Part shown: positions 1 to 10,440 of the stretch, piece by piece
Layout of the letters: the number at the start of each line of letters is the position of its first letter
Numbering within the stretch: position 1 is the first letter of the stretch
DNA from: Cochliopodium minus
Taxonomy: Eukaryota > Discosea > Himatismenida > Cochliopodiidae
Length of the DNA stretch: 47,321 nucleotides
NCBI GenBank assembly: GCA_024220525.1
Contig: JAMYWO010000251.1
Span: forward strand, 11,122-58,442
Direction: 5' to 3'
Program-made: the position numbers and the translations under genes
The notes under the pieces: model-generated
The model's input: only the letters and a program-made list of their open reading frames with translations
What the model was told of the DNA's origin: nothing
Database searches by the model: none

Positions 1-170
1 TTTTATTATTTTATTATTTTATTATTTTATTATTTTATTATTTTATTTTTTTATTTTGTTATTTATTATTTATTATTTTATTTTATTATTTTATTATTTT
101 ATTATTTTATTATTTTATTATTTTATTATTTTTTATTTTATTATTTTTTATTTTTTATTTTATAATTAAT
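1..170. repeat. (TTTTATTA)n microsatellite at left end
   Basis: The first 40 bases are five exact copies of the octamer TTTTATTA. The array continues with small variants to about 170. The same octamer in the same orientation closes the right end of the window. Being in the same orientation, the two arrays do not behave like telomere repeats, which would be inverted relative to each other. Confidence 0.95.
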
Positions 171-491
171 TATCATTTTCTAATTTAATTTATTTTTTGA
201 TGTTTTAAATTTTTTGATATTTTAATAAAAAAAAAAATAGGTATCTCATGTTTGAAAGGATATGATACAAATAGTTTGTGTTGATCTTTTAAATATTAAA
301 TCAGATTTATTCTTTGATAATTTTTTTTTTTTTTATTTTTTTTTTATTAACAATATTTTTTGTATATTTTGTTTAAAATGATGAGGTTATAAAATTTTTT
401 TCTACAATTAACTTTAATATTATTTATCAAGGAATATTTCTATAAATGGTGCACATTCGTATATACCTGAATTGATCTTTTGAAATATTAC

Positions 492-811
492 CTTATCATC
501 AAGGGTGTCTCCATCTTTTTGTTTATAGAATTGACATTTGCCTTAGCATCAAGCAATGATAGGACTATATCAGAAGATGCCTTTTCACATGCCCATTGCA
601 ACGCATCTTTATGCTCGATATCCATTGTATGGATCAATTCATTATCGTATTTGGAATTGATGAGGAGGGATTTGAGAAGATCTAAGTTATTTTCTTTGGC
701 AGCATGGATCAACATCGTGGATCCTTTGTTATCATTCTGATATATCAATTTCTCCCCTTCCAAAAAGGAGATTTTTCTTCGGGAATTGATCAGTTCATTC
801 ACTTCTTTCAT
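492..811 (-). CDS. Ankyrin-repeat protein, 5' exon (gene continues off the left end)
   Basis: The ATG at 811 follows a run of A, as most starts here do, and begins MKEVNELINSRRK. About 106 residues follow with ankyrin repeats; GSTMLIHAAKENN and ETPLMI are repeat starts with the usual TPL-type core. The exon ends at 492 with AG before GTAAT, a phase-2 donor. No acceptor with an ankyrin continuation lies between 491 and 1. Reading on without splicing meets a stop at once. A 25-base intron is formally possible but would end in a short non-ankyrin tail. The best partner is the ankyrin exon at 47091-46841 at the other end of the window: same strand, matching phase, and it completes the interrupted repeat (see findings). 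Ankyrin repeats bind protein partners; no enzymatic domain is seen. Confidence 0.75.
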
Positions 812-1529
812 TTTTTTATTTCAAATTTCCAAAAGGAAGATAAAAATTTGACAACACCAGTGAACAGCTTTGAAAAAAAATTTACAAATAAAGATGTTTT
901 TTTGATAGTGATGTAAAATTTTAAAATAAAAAAAATAGACATCAATAATTTAAAATTATGCAAATTTGCCCAATCATAAGAAAACATGTCATTCAACCGC
1001 ATTATACGACAAGTTGAAAGAAAACAAGAATCAGACATGATAACAGAATACATTTTAATAATATATAGTTCTAGTTACCATGTTTTGAGTATATTGGAGT
1101 ACAAAAATAAACAACTCATAAAACTTGTCACCTTGGAATTATTGAAGAAATATGGCCCAATTTGGTTCATCATTCGCTGTATACAAAGAATTTGAACAAA
1201 CGGATATCTTCACTTATGAAGGTAAGATACATCAAATTTGTCAAAATAGTCTTCGATGGGATCCCAAATTTGGGAAACCAAACAATACAAAATTCCAAAT
1301 CAATTCAAAATCAACATCAAAAATTATAATGCCGAAAATCAATGTGAGAAACAAGAGGGAGAAATATGATGAAGACCAATGAAGAATAATTTTTATCCTT
1401 TGGGAAATTAATCCTTAACAAACGATGATTAAAAGAGAAATAACTCAATAATATCTTAAAGAAATATAAGCAATCTTTTTCAATAAAATATAAAATTTGG
1501 TGATAAATTAATTTTATTGAGTGCTTTAA
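812..1529. other. Intergenic, no convincing gene
   Basis: AT-rich sequence between the start of the ankyrin exon and the end of the coiled-coil gene. The + strand has a 76-codon frame at 1152-1382 with a less AT-biased stretch and a possible donor near 1220. It matches no family I recognise and lacks the A-run start context. It may be a decayed exon. The ankyrin promoter should lie just above 811. Confidence 0.5.
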
Positions 1530-2732
1530 TTAATCATAAGCCTCTCTGAGGAAAGATTCTGGGAAGATGATATTCCCTTGATTAAAACCAACGATAAAAC
1601 AGCGGATTTTTTCAGAAAAAGTTTTCATCAGCTCGATATCCAAATCGGTGACACCATTGGGATTGATGAACAGGATAAAGACCCTATCAAAGAGGTGGAA
1701 ATCTTCATCTTTCTTCAGATCTTCTTCGAGGTCATCACATTCAGGACGGCCTTTGATTTGATGTGCAAAGATGAGAATGTCAGATCTGATCTTTTTTGTT
1801 TCGATCTTGTTTTTGACTTGATCTTCAAAGTTATTGATTGGTAATTTCCCTATTTTTTTGAACTTGACTTTTTTTTCAAGATTCTCCGACCTTTCTATTT
1901 CTATTTTTTCTTTTTCTGCTCTTTCTCTTTCGATTCTTTCGTTCTCATACTTTTCTTTTATTAATTTTTCTCTTTCTTTTTCCATTCTCTCGTTTTTTTC
2001 TCTTTCAAGTTTCTGTTTTTCCATGTTGAGATATTCTATTTTCTTTTCCAATTCCCCCCTTTCTAACTTTTCCTTTTCGATTTTTCCTTTTTCGAGTCTT
2101 TCAGTTTCAAACTTTTTCCTCTCCATTTCCAGTTTCTCTTTTTTTAATCTTTCCTTTTCTAATCTCTCATTTTCTTTCTCTCTTTCCACTCTTTTTATTG
2201 TTTCCAACATTTTTTCCTTTTCCCTTTCCAATTCCTTGACTTTTTCAATCTGTTGTTGATTTTGTCTTTCTAATCTCTCTAATTTCTCCTTATCCACCTG
2301 ATCTTTGATTATCTTTTCTCTCTCAAGATTCTCTTTTTCTAAATCTTTCTTTCTTTTCTCCTTCCTGATATTTTCATTGATTTCCATTTGTTTTTTTGTC
2401 GATTTGGAATTTTCAAGATCCAACCTTTTCATTTCTTCCCTTTCCTTTATTTTTTTTTGGGTATCAAACTTATCTAGAGGCGAAACATTTTTCTCTTCCA
2501 CCTTCCTTTCTGAATTCTTTTCAATACATAACTGGTAAACATCATTTGCATTTTTATCTATTTCCTTTATCTTTTCTAACATTTCTATTTTTCTCCTTAG
2601 TAAATTTATCATTGTTTCAAAACTTTTGTTCAATGATACTTCCTCTTTTAGTATGATCTTCCATTCACTGAGAAATTTTTCGGTAATGTACTTTTCTTTA
2701 TTAATCAATGAGCCAAAGAAATTTTCAAACAT
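1530..2732 (-). CDS. Long coiled-coil protein with globular C-terminal domain
   Basis: Single-exon gene of about 400 residues. I choose the ATG at 2732 (MFENFFGSLINKEK) because it follows a run of A, not the upstream in-frame ATGs at 2786 and 2765. Residues about 1-75 look helical. Residues about 80-300 are an almost unbroken Glu/Lys/Arg/Leu coiled coil with regular heptad spacing. The last 100 residues change character, with beta-alpha alternation (SDILIFAHQI, RVFILFINP, IRCFIVGFN). That suggests a small Rossmann-like or TIR-like alpha/beta domain, but I cannot assign a family. No intron, signal peptide or membrane segment is seen. The function is unknown; an elongated scaffold carrying a small domain is an inference. 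Confidence 0.75.
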   Translation of the reverse strand: MFENFFGSLINKEKYITEKFLSEWKIILKEEVSLNKSFETMINLLRRKIEMLEKIKEIDKNANDVYQLCIEKNSERKVEEKNVSPLDKFDTQKKIKEREEMKRLDLENSKSTKKQMEINENIRKEKRKKDLEKENLEREKIIKDQVDKEKLERLERQNQQQIEKVKELEREKEKMLETIKRVEREKENERLEKERLKKEKLEMERKKFETERLEKGKIEKEKLERGELEKKIEYLNMEKQKLEREKNERMEKEREKLIKEKYENERIERERAEKEKIEIERSENLEKKVKFKKIGKLPINNFEDQVKNKIETKKIRSDILIFAHQIKGRPECDDLEEDLKKDEDFHLFDRVFILFINPNGVTDLDIELMKTFSEKIRCFIVGFNQGNIIFPESFLREAYD

Positions 2733-3094
2733 TTTTTTTTTTTTTTCTATTTTGAAGATCATTAAATATGATTTTCTTTGAATCACAACATTAAATTCTA
2801 TAAATGTTATGAAAAATTATCATTAAATGATTTTAATTTCTTCATTTCTCAGCAATTTAAAAATTAAATTGAAACTTTAAGAATTCAATCATGTATACAC
2901 ATAATAATTTGGATCAATATCATGACAATTAATTATTAATCTTTTGTTGACATTTTCATTTTCCAATTAAAGCGATTCCAATCCACATTAAATAAAAATG
3001 ACAAAATAAAAGATTTCATCCCCATTTTATAAAAATCATTTCTCATTAAAAAACAAAAACAAATATTCAATCAAACAATTTGTTATGTTAAAAT
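2733..3094. other. Intergenic region
   Basis: AT-rich, no gene seen. It lies upstream of the coiled-coil gene and downstream of the first IFI44-like gene, both on the minus strand, so it should hold one promoter and one terminator. No motif is recognisable by eye. Confidence 0.5.
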
Positions 3095-4613
3095 TTATTC
3101 AGAAAGTTTTTTGTTGACAAAAGAATGTGCCAAAGTACGAGCACATTCGAGAGCTCTCAAAGTCAAATAATTCATGTGCAAATCAACAGTGGATTTGTCG
3201 TGGTAGTTGATCACATAGTGGATATGAGCAGGATCGATCCCCGAATAGTAATTAGCAATAGACTTGATTTGAGCCAAATAAGGATCATTCACCAACAAAG
3301 TAGGATCAGAATTCAACTCGGGTAAGATGTTAGAGTTATCAGGACGAGTGATAATAATCATGACGGGGATCCCTAATCTGTCTGCAATATTTTTGTATAG
3401 AAAAAATGATTCCCAGTTCTCTGGATTCGAAACATTGAAAGCAGTTATTGCATAAATCAACACAGAAACACCGTCGTACCATTCTTTATTGTTGGTTGAC
3501 ATAAATTTATGTGGATTTGATTCTCTAAAATTAGGGACGTCTTCCATTGGAAACCCATTCAGGATTTTTCCTTTTAACACGCATTCTATAAACTGTTCGT
3601 TGTAAATTTTTGTGTCATGTCCAAAAATATCCATCTTTTTTTTTAAAAAAAAAATATTTTTTAAAATTTACAAAAACTTATTGTCAAAACTTTTTTTTAC
3701 AAGATATGACCATGGGAGATCAGATAATTTGCTTGGAAAATTTTGAAATTTCTTTGTGACATGATAATCGTCCGATCCGATCTCATCACAAAGAGTTTCA
3801 TAACATTCACCAACTTGAAAACCTTGACAAACTATCTTCAATGAATTGCAAAAGCTTGTTTTTCCTTTGATTTTTTTTTTTTTTTGATATTATTAATTTT
3901 GATATTATAAATAAAACGAACAAAAAATAACCAGTCCCCGGTAGTCCAACAACAAACATTTTAAGTGTTTTATCAATCTTTGGATTGTAAACAGTCGCAC
4001 TTTTTTTAAGGTTTGAATATTTTGGATCCTCCATTGATTGGGGAAACTCAAATTTGTCGTAACAAAGCTCGATGTTGGCCTTTTTAAAAAGTTTCAAGCT
4101 ATAGACAATCACTTCAAAATCCGACCATTCAGTAGATTTTCCACAAAGATCTTCATCAGCTGTTATTGCATAACAATCCACCCCAGTTTTTGTAAAAGAT
4201 TTAGAGAGATCATTGAAATTCAATTCCAAACTATTTTCTCCAAACTTCACACCATTTTGATAATTCACACCAACATTGTTCTTTGAATTGGTTCTATTAA
4301 ATTTTTTCAAGTTGTATCCATTTGCGTCAGTGAGCCTTGCAATAAAAGAGAACTTGTCTTCTTTGTAATTTTCTTTTGAATTCAAATCAAAAGAAACAAA
4401 AGTCACCGCAATAAATGATCTTCCATCTTTAAACTTTGTTAAAATTGCTGTTGGCCCTTTTCCATCACATTTGACATGGAATTCGTTTGCCAAATCCTTT
4501 TGGACCGATTCACATCCCCAGATCTTCTTGAACACACAACTTCCAAGCATCGGTCGTAAAAAATTGATAATTTTTTTATCATTAATAGTATTTGTTTCTG
4601 ATTTGTTTTCCAT
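3095..4613 (-). CDS. IFI44-like protein: TLDc domain plus P-loop GTPase
   Basis: Three exons: 4613-3932, 3864-3701 and 3634-3095, giving 461 residues. The N-terminal half is a TLDc domain (YAITADEDLCGKSTEW; family pattern YxI....LxGxS..W). The second half is a GTPase-like domain. Its P-loop GLPGTGKTS is assembled across intron 1, which falls inside the second Gly codon of the loop. A G3-like DIFG follows at the start of exon 3, then VLIYAITA and IIITRPDN strands. A TLDc domain followed by a GTPase is the layout of vertebrate IFI44/IFI44L; the role there is poorly known and the role here is unknown. A frame running through intron 1 is open but is a shadow. The gene is paired head-to-head with a paralogue at 4794-6385, 180 bases apart. 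Confidence 0.88.
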
Positions 4614-4793
4614 TTTTAATTCAATTTTTATTTTATTTATTGATAATTTTAAGATTCAATTTATTTTTTCTAAAATTTTTTTTCATAACATTAAGTTTCA
4701 GTGAAAAAGAGATTTTAAATTTTTTTTATTTTATGAATCAATTAATTGATAATAATAAAATAAAATTTAAATTAAATTTAAAAAAAAAAAAAA
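4614..4793. promoter_or_regulatory. Bidirectional promoter region of the IFI44-like pair
   Basis: The 180 bases between two divergently transcribed paralogues must hold both promoters. Each ATG follows an A- or T-rich run (AAAAAAAATGG before the plus-strand gene). No TATA-like element can be singled out in such AT-rich sequence. Confidence 0.5.
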
Positions 4794-6385
4794 ATGGAAA
4801 AAAGAGTGAAATTTTCTCACATTATAAATGATAATATAGTCCTTCGTAATTTGAAATCATGGGAAGAAAACAGTAAAGAAACAAGTTTATGGACTTACAA
4901 ACTTATTTATGACTCTGAGAACGGAGGAAATGGCAAAAAGTTTCATAACTGCTGCGATGGAAAAACTGATATCACTTTCATTGTTCAATTCAAGGGAGGA
5001 TATGCTTTTGGTGGTTATACAAAAGTGGGATTTGATCTGAATAGTGGAGAAGAATCTACAAGAGATGATTTTTCTTATTTATTCAGGATCTCAGATAAAA
5101 ATGGATACAATTTCAAAAAATTTCCTCAATGCCATTCAGGTAAAATTTTTATAATATTTTATTTGTTATAAATCTAAATTTTAATATAAATTTAAATTAT
5201 TTTTTATTAATCTTTTTTATTTAAAGATAACAACATTTTCAGGAAATACCCCGGGGGAATAAAGATGGGATTAAATAACTTAGTGATCAACTTCGATTTA
5301 GGAGAAGGGTCCACCAAAGCCGGAGATGATGCTTATGCAATAACCAGTGACAACAAACTTTGTGGACAATCAACAAACTGGCCAAATTTTGTAGTCAGAG
5401 TCTATCAAAAAGAAGAAATAGGAAACTTTGAGAAATCCCAATACTCGATCACATTCCCTCTTTCATTCCAAGATACCCAATACCTTTCTCTTTACAACAA
5501 AGTTATTGATCAAGGAAGTTTACAAAAAATTAAAGTTTTGGTCATTGGGGCACGAAATTCAGGTATAATTTTCGAAAATGAAACATCATTCTTCTAAAAC
5601 TTGAATTTCTTTTTTATAAAGGAAAGACTAGTTTAATCAACACAATCAAAATTTCGACCTCTTGTACTCCAGATGGAGTTTTTTATGAGCCGTTAACCTA
5701 CTTAATTGGTCAAGGAAATCCTCTAACAAAGTCCATCACTGAATACAACTTGAAAGACTTTGATTCCAATTTGAACTGGTGTTCATTTATTGACATACCT
5801 GGAATAAAAAAAGGAATCTACAGTGATTCTTTCTTAAGGTAATCAAATTTTTTTTTTTTTTGAAATGAGTTAAAATTTCCTTTGAAAAAAAGATTACTTT
5901 TTAAAGGAAACATTGAAAATAATTATCCTATCGAAGATTGTTCCGATTTTGATCTATTCAAAAAAAACAACAAAATTGATTTGACAGAAAAATCTGTTTT
6001 GGAAGGAGTGGTAGTGATGGTGATTGCAATTAGAGCGGATGATGTGCACAAAAAAGAAGTTTGGGAGTCATTCGTTCCATTTAGAAAATTCGAAGTCCCC
6101 ATTTTGGTTGTCATTACTCATCTTTCTACTATCGTCCCTGAAGTAATTGTTGATCCTTCTCTCATTTCAAAAGATACAAGATTTCAACAATTAAGAAATT
6201 TGGCTGCTTTCAATTCCAAATTAAATCCTTCTTACGTCCATTTTTCTTTTTCTTACTATGAAAGCCCTACTGTCAATGTTCACACAAACTATCTCGCTTT
6301 GAAAATTTTGGAAGTAATAAAATTGAAGGCAAAGACACGAATTAGCCTTTTGGATAAAATGGATGATAAAGAAGAAGAATATTGA
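4794..6385 (+). CDS. IFI44-like protein: TLDc domain plus P-loop GTPase (paralogue)
   Basis: Four exons: 4794-5139, 5227-5562, 5622-5838 and 5893-6385, giving 463 residues with all phases consistent. TLDc domain in the first half (YAITSDNKLCGQSTNW). The GTPase P-loop GARNSGKTS is split by an intron inside its Gly codon, as in the neighbour. A G3-like DIPG follows, then VVMVIAIRADD and ILVVITHLS strands. The C-terminal tail ends in an acidic DDKEEEY. It aligns with the minus-strand neighbour along its whole length. It has one extra intron in the TLDc part, and its third intron sits about a dozen residues downstream of the partner's second. An old inverted duplication is the likely origin. The cellular role is not known. 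Confidence 0.88.
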
Positions 6386-6659
6386 AATTAAAAAAATTCA
6401 AAACTTATTTTATAATGATCTGTTTTTTGTGAGAAATTAACAAAAATCTATCCAAAAAGGGTTAAACTGTTTTCGATACTTTGTCAAGAAAGACATGTCC
6501 AAAAAATTACAACTTTGTTAGCGGATATAAAGTTTTTACAAATAAATTTTTAACTGTTGTAATATTTTTGAACATCCCTATCAAGAAAGTAGCTTTTAAA
6601 AAAAAATTTCGTTGCAAGAATATAAAATGTTATATGGGACTTAATAATTTTCCTTTAAT

Positions 6660-7810
6660 TTAAATAAAAGCTTGAAGAAAATCAGAAACAGTGACAATCC
6701 CGAACAAAGTCTCTCCTTTTCTTACAAACACACGATGAGACTTGACAGCAACAAACTTGTCAGACAAAGTCTGCAAAGTATCGGTGATGTTGACATTAAT
6801 GGTGGGGTAAGTGGTGGTCTCGATTCTAGACTGGCGTACATTTTTGACGTACTCTTCTGTGGTTTCTAGGAGAAAGTTGAAATCTTTGAGTGCGTAAGAA
6901 ATGTCCTTGAAAGTGATGGTGGTGATGATTTTATCTTCTGTTAAAAAATGAATGAAAAAATTTTAATTTGAATTTAAGAAATTATCTTTAAAAATTTTAC
7001 CATCGAAAATTGCAACTCCTGAAAATCCACCATCCACCATTTTAGCAAATGCCAGAATTGCAGATTGATTGAATCCTATTTTCTAAGATTTTTTTTCGTT
7101 AAAAAAAAAAAAAATGTAAAAATAATTTTTATACTTGAAAAGGAGATGCAATTTTGACTTTTGATTCGCTTAACGTTTGGCTGAGAACCTTCAAATCTTT
7201 TTTGGAATTCAAAAATTTCATTAATACAAAGGGGGAGATCACGTTGGTGATGGTATTTCCATTTCCGAGCAATAATCTTTGTTTTTGGTTGAGAATTAGA
7301 TTGATCACTTCTCTGAGATTAAGATTTGTATCTACTACCTTACATTCAGTTATAACTTTTTTTGAAAAAAATAATTTCAGTGAATATATATGAAATTTCT
7401 CCCAAATCTCAATGGTAATATTATCAATAATTATAATTATAACACAAATCATTGATGTATGAAAGTTTGATACAATTTGATTTTTTACCTCCATTTGATT
7501 TTAAATTCATTTTATTGAATTCATGTGAGATATCTGAAATATCGTTGTGTGTATAATTATGATTGGATATTCTATCGTATAAGTGAACTTTATGTGCTCC
7601 AGATTTCTTGGCAAATAAATTTACAATCACGGAGATGATGCCGTCCAATGATATTATTCCTCTCAACACTTGTCCATTGTCAGAAAAGACAGGAGCTGTG
7701 TAGATGTTATTCTTGATTAAAAAAGTCAATGCTTCTTTCAATGATTTGTCTTCGGTTATTGAGAACACTTGTCCAATCTTTGGGAGGTCGTTCAAAGTAT
7801 ATTGTTCCAT
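6660..7810 (-). CDS. Four-CBS-domain protein, AMPK gamma/SNF4-like
   Basis: Four exons: 7810-7489, 7355-7135, 7082-7001 and 6937-6660, giving 300 residues. Tandem CBS modules are visible by their repeating core: SLKEALTFLIKNNIYTAPVF, then NLREVINLILNQKQRLLL, then SAILAFAKMVDGGFSGVAIF, then DTLQTLSDKFVAVKSHRVFV ending in GIVTVSDFLQAFI. CBS pairs bind adenine nucleotides or other adenosyl ligands. Four modules in about 300 residues is the size and layout of AMPK gamma subunits, but plant-type CBSX or SDS23-like proteins are similar. I cannot confirm the AMP-coordinating Asp/Arg set by eye. Divergent from COMMD2 with 124 bases between starts. Confidence 0.82.
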
Positions 7811-7934
7811 TTTATTATCTTTAATTTTGGTTTTTTTTTATTTTTTTAATATTTTATAAATAAAAATTTTGTATATAAAATATTATTCCTATGGGCTGAT
7901 AGTGATGACTATGAAATATTAAAAAAAAAAAAAA
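7811..7934. promoter_or_regulatory. Shared promoter region, CBS protein and COMMD2
   Basis: A 124-base gap between divergent start codons. The COMMD2 ATG directly follows 15 A residues, the usual start context in this window. No further element can be resolved. Confidence 0.45.
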
Positions 7935-8749
7935 ATGATTATCCTCTTTAGCGAAGATCAGAAGAAACAACTCGAACTATTGAACAAATTCAAAGAAGAT
8001 TGTAAAATTGATTTTCATTCCATCTGAATTCTAAATCTATTTGATCCTAATTTCTAACAAATTTCATTCTTATTTCTTTAAACTGACTAAAAAAATATAT
8101 TTTTCAAAGTAATTGATGTGGTGATTGAATATGCAATTGAATGCATCAAATCAGGATATACCTTAACATCATTGAAACAATTGGCAGGTATAATATTTTT
8201 TTTTTTATAATTATTTATGAAATGAACAGAAAATTCTTTGTAATTTTAAAAGTAAATTCATTTACATGGTCTTTGATCTATTTATAAAATGGAAAATATA
8301 TCTCAATTTTAAGGATATGGTTAATATTAATTCATCATAATTAAAATATCACAATAAATTTGATCAACATACAAAGAAATCTTCTTGAAATAAGAATAGA
8401 ACAAATATTAATGCTCACATTCAATGAAATTTTTTCATTTTAAGTTTCTGAGAATATATAATGATTTGATTTACTAAATAAACAAATTTTTCTTCAGAAA
8501 AAGTGAAAATTGAGAATTTGGATGCATTAGAAAAGATCATAGAGGCTTTGGTCTTCCTCTTCGAAGATGCAGCAAAGTATTTCATCCCTGAAATCGATTT
8601 CTTGGATTCCATCTTGACTCTCGGGTTCAGCGAAAAACTGAAAAATGCTTTGAAGGATGCGTAAAAACTTTGATATAATTTATCTTTAATTTTTATTCAT
8701 GTTCTAAATTTTTTTATTTTTTTATTTATTTAAATTTTGATTATTTTTA

Positions 8750-8780
<31 letters not shown>

Positions 8781-9336
8781 TTTTTGTTTTTATTATTTTG
8801 TTTTTATTTTTATTTTTTTTATTTTAATTTTGATTATTTTTATTTTATATTTTTTTTATTTTATATTTTTTATTTTTATATTTTTTTTATTTTATATTTT
8901 TTATTTTTATTTAGTTTTTATTTTTATTTTTAATTTTGATTATTTTATATTTTATATTTTTTTTATTTTATATTTTTTATTTTTATTTAGTTTTTATTTT
9001 CTATTTTTTATTTATTTTTTTTAACAATTCAAAAATAGATATCTCCAAAACAGAGAAGTGATCAGAAAAATTGGGAAAAGCATCTCAGTGGAACTTCCCA
9101 ACTACAAAAACCTCGACTGGAGATTAGACGTAGAAATCTCCAGCAGATCCCTCAGAGGTCAAGTCACCCCCATCTACTTGCTTAAGATGGAGCTCGAGGA
9201 CAGCAATGACAATGTCCAATCAAACTTGTTGCAAACTGACGTCGTCAACTTGAAGCACATCGTTTCTGAGCTTGAGAACGCCCTTTCTGAGTCCAAGACT
9301 GGTTATGCAAGAAGATTGATGAGAAATGTCAAATGA
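7935..9336 (+). CDS. COMMD2: COMM domain-containing protein 2
   Basis: Four exons: 7935-8001, 8110-8187, 8498-8660 and 9039-9336, giving 201 residues, close to the usual length of about 199 for COMMD2. The N-terminal half is helical (the HN domain of COMMD proteins). The C-terminal COMM domain shows LDWRLDVEISSRSLRGQV and YLLKMEL, then a helix (VVNLKHIVSELENAL) and the ending RRLMRNVK, which closely resembles COMMD2 tails (RR..RNIK). COMMD proteins form the Commander/CCC complex that recycles endosomal cargo. Intron 3 (8661-9038) is nearly pure T/A low complexity. A hydrophobic-looking frame inside it (about 8737-9024) is not a gene. Confidence 0.92.
8705..9025. repeat. T-rich low-complexity intron tract
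   Basis: Units such as ATTTTT, ATTTTTATTTT and TATATTTTTTTTATTTTA make up most of COMMD2 intron 3. A longer block of roughly 70 bases (TTTTGATTATTTTATATTTT and following) recurs at about 8828 and 8935, suggesting local duplication. Confidence 0.85.
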
Positions 9337-9427
9337 TACTTTTTTTTTTTTACTTTTTTTTTTCCATGTTACAACAAAAAAAAAAAATTAATTTTAAAAA
9401 AATAATAAAATTTTAAATAAAAAGAAT

Positions 9428-10284
9428 TTAATAAAATTTTATGGGTATGTCGTTTTTTGACATTTGAACAAACTTTTGATCTCTTATAATTGAGGATAGA
9501 GGAACATCCAATTTCAAGTCATCAAACTTCAAAAGGATATTTGCAATGAAAGTCCTAAAAAATTTATTAAAATTAAATAAAATTAAAAATTAATTAAAAA
9601 ATAATTATTAAAAATAAAAAATAAATAAAAAGATATTAAAATTAATTTAAAACAATAATTTTTTTTGTTTCTACCTTATAACAACCCAAGCATATTTCTC
9701 GCCAATACACCTCCTTATGCCATAACCAAAGGGTAAAAAACAGTTTTTGTGTGAAAGAGGAGAATCAAAACGAGAAGGGTCGAACACAGAGCAGTTTTTC
9801 CAGTATTTTTCGTTTTGGTGGAGTGACTGTATTGCTACAAATACACAGCTGTTGGCGTTGATTTTTTGGTTAGTTCCAATTTCCAAGTCTTCTTCCAATT
9901 CCCTCGCAGCAAATGTACTTGAAGAAATTTAATATTTTTTATTTTTTATTCCAGAATTTTTTTTATTGAAATTTTTTATTTTTTATTCCAGAATTTTTTA
10001 TTTTTTATTTTATTTAAATTTTTTATTATATTGAAATTTTATTTTTTTATTTTTTTATTTTTTGTTTTTTTATTTTTTTATTTTTTGTTTTTTTATTTTT
10101 TTATAATTTTTTATTTACGCTGGAGAATAGAGCCTTAGAGATTCTTTCACTACTTTCGTCAAATATTCTAACTGCTCTAAATGTGAGAATTGGAGCTGGG
10201 TCTCGTTTCCAATGACTCTTTTTACTTCTTCCCTCATTCGATTTTGAATTTCTTTGTTTTCTGCAATCAGCATCAAAGTCCAAC
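9428..10284 (-). pseudogene. Cytochrome P450, C-terminal part only
   Basis: Three exons join in phase: 10284-10119, 9917-9675 and 9554-9428. They encode the end of the I helix onward: WTLMLIAENKEIQNRMREEV, the K-helix ExxR motif in ESLRLYSP, and the haem loop FLPFGYGIRRCIGEKYAW with its Cys ligand, then a normal C-terminus. Roughly the first 300 residues expected of a P450 are absent. Upstream of 10284 there are only A/T runs, the undetermined base at 10430 and a LINE. The surviving exons have no frame break, so the gene was either truncated recently or cut by a misassembly at 10430. P450s are haem monooxygenases, usually ER-bound. The substrate cannot be guessed. Confidence 0.85.
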
Positions 10285-10440
10285 CTAGGTCAAAAAATGA
10301 AAAAAAAAATAAAAAATATAAAAAAATAAAAAAAAATGAACAATAAATGAAAAAAAATATAAAGAAAAATATTTGCTTTAATTTTTTTAAAAATATAACG
10401 ATAAATTGATTTTTCTTAATTTTACATTANCTTGATAATC
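10285..10440. other. AT-rich gap with an undetermined base at 10430
   Basis: Short A/T runs with no coding signal. The only N of the window is at 10430, exactly where LINE-derived sequence begins and P450 upstream exons should have followed. It may mark a weak join in the assembly. Confidence 0.7.

Noticed and set aside
427-491. A 25-base intron followed by a short terminal exon for the left ankyrin gene
   Set aside because: A GTAATA...TTCAG intron is possible but much shorter than any other intron here, and the continuation is a short non-ankyrin peptide. The right-end exon fits far better.
1834-2259. Ser/Phe-rich plus-strand frame
   Set aside because: Antisense shadow of the Glu/Lys coiled coil on the minus strand.
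8737-9024. Plus-strand open frame of 95 codons
   Set aside because: Pure Ile/Phe/Tyr low complexity from T-rich intron DNA of COMMD2.
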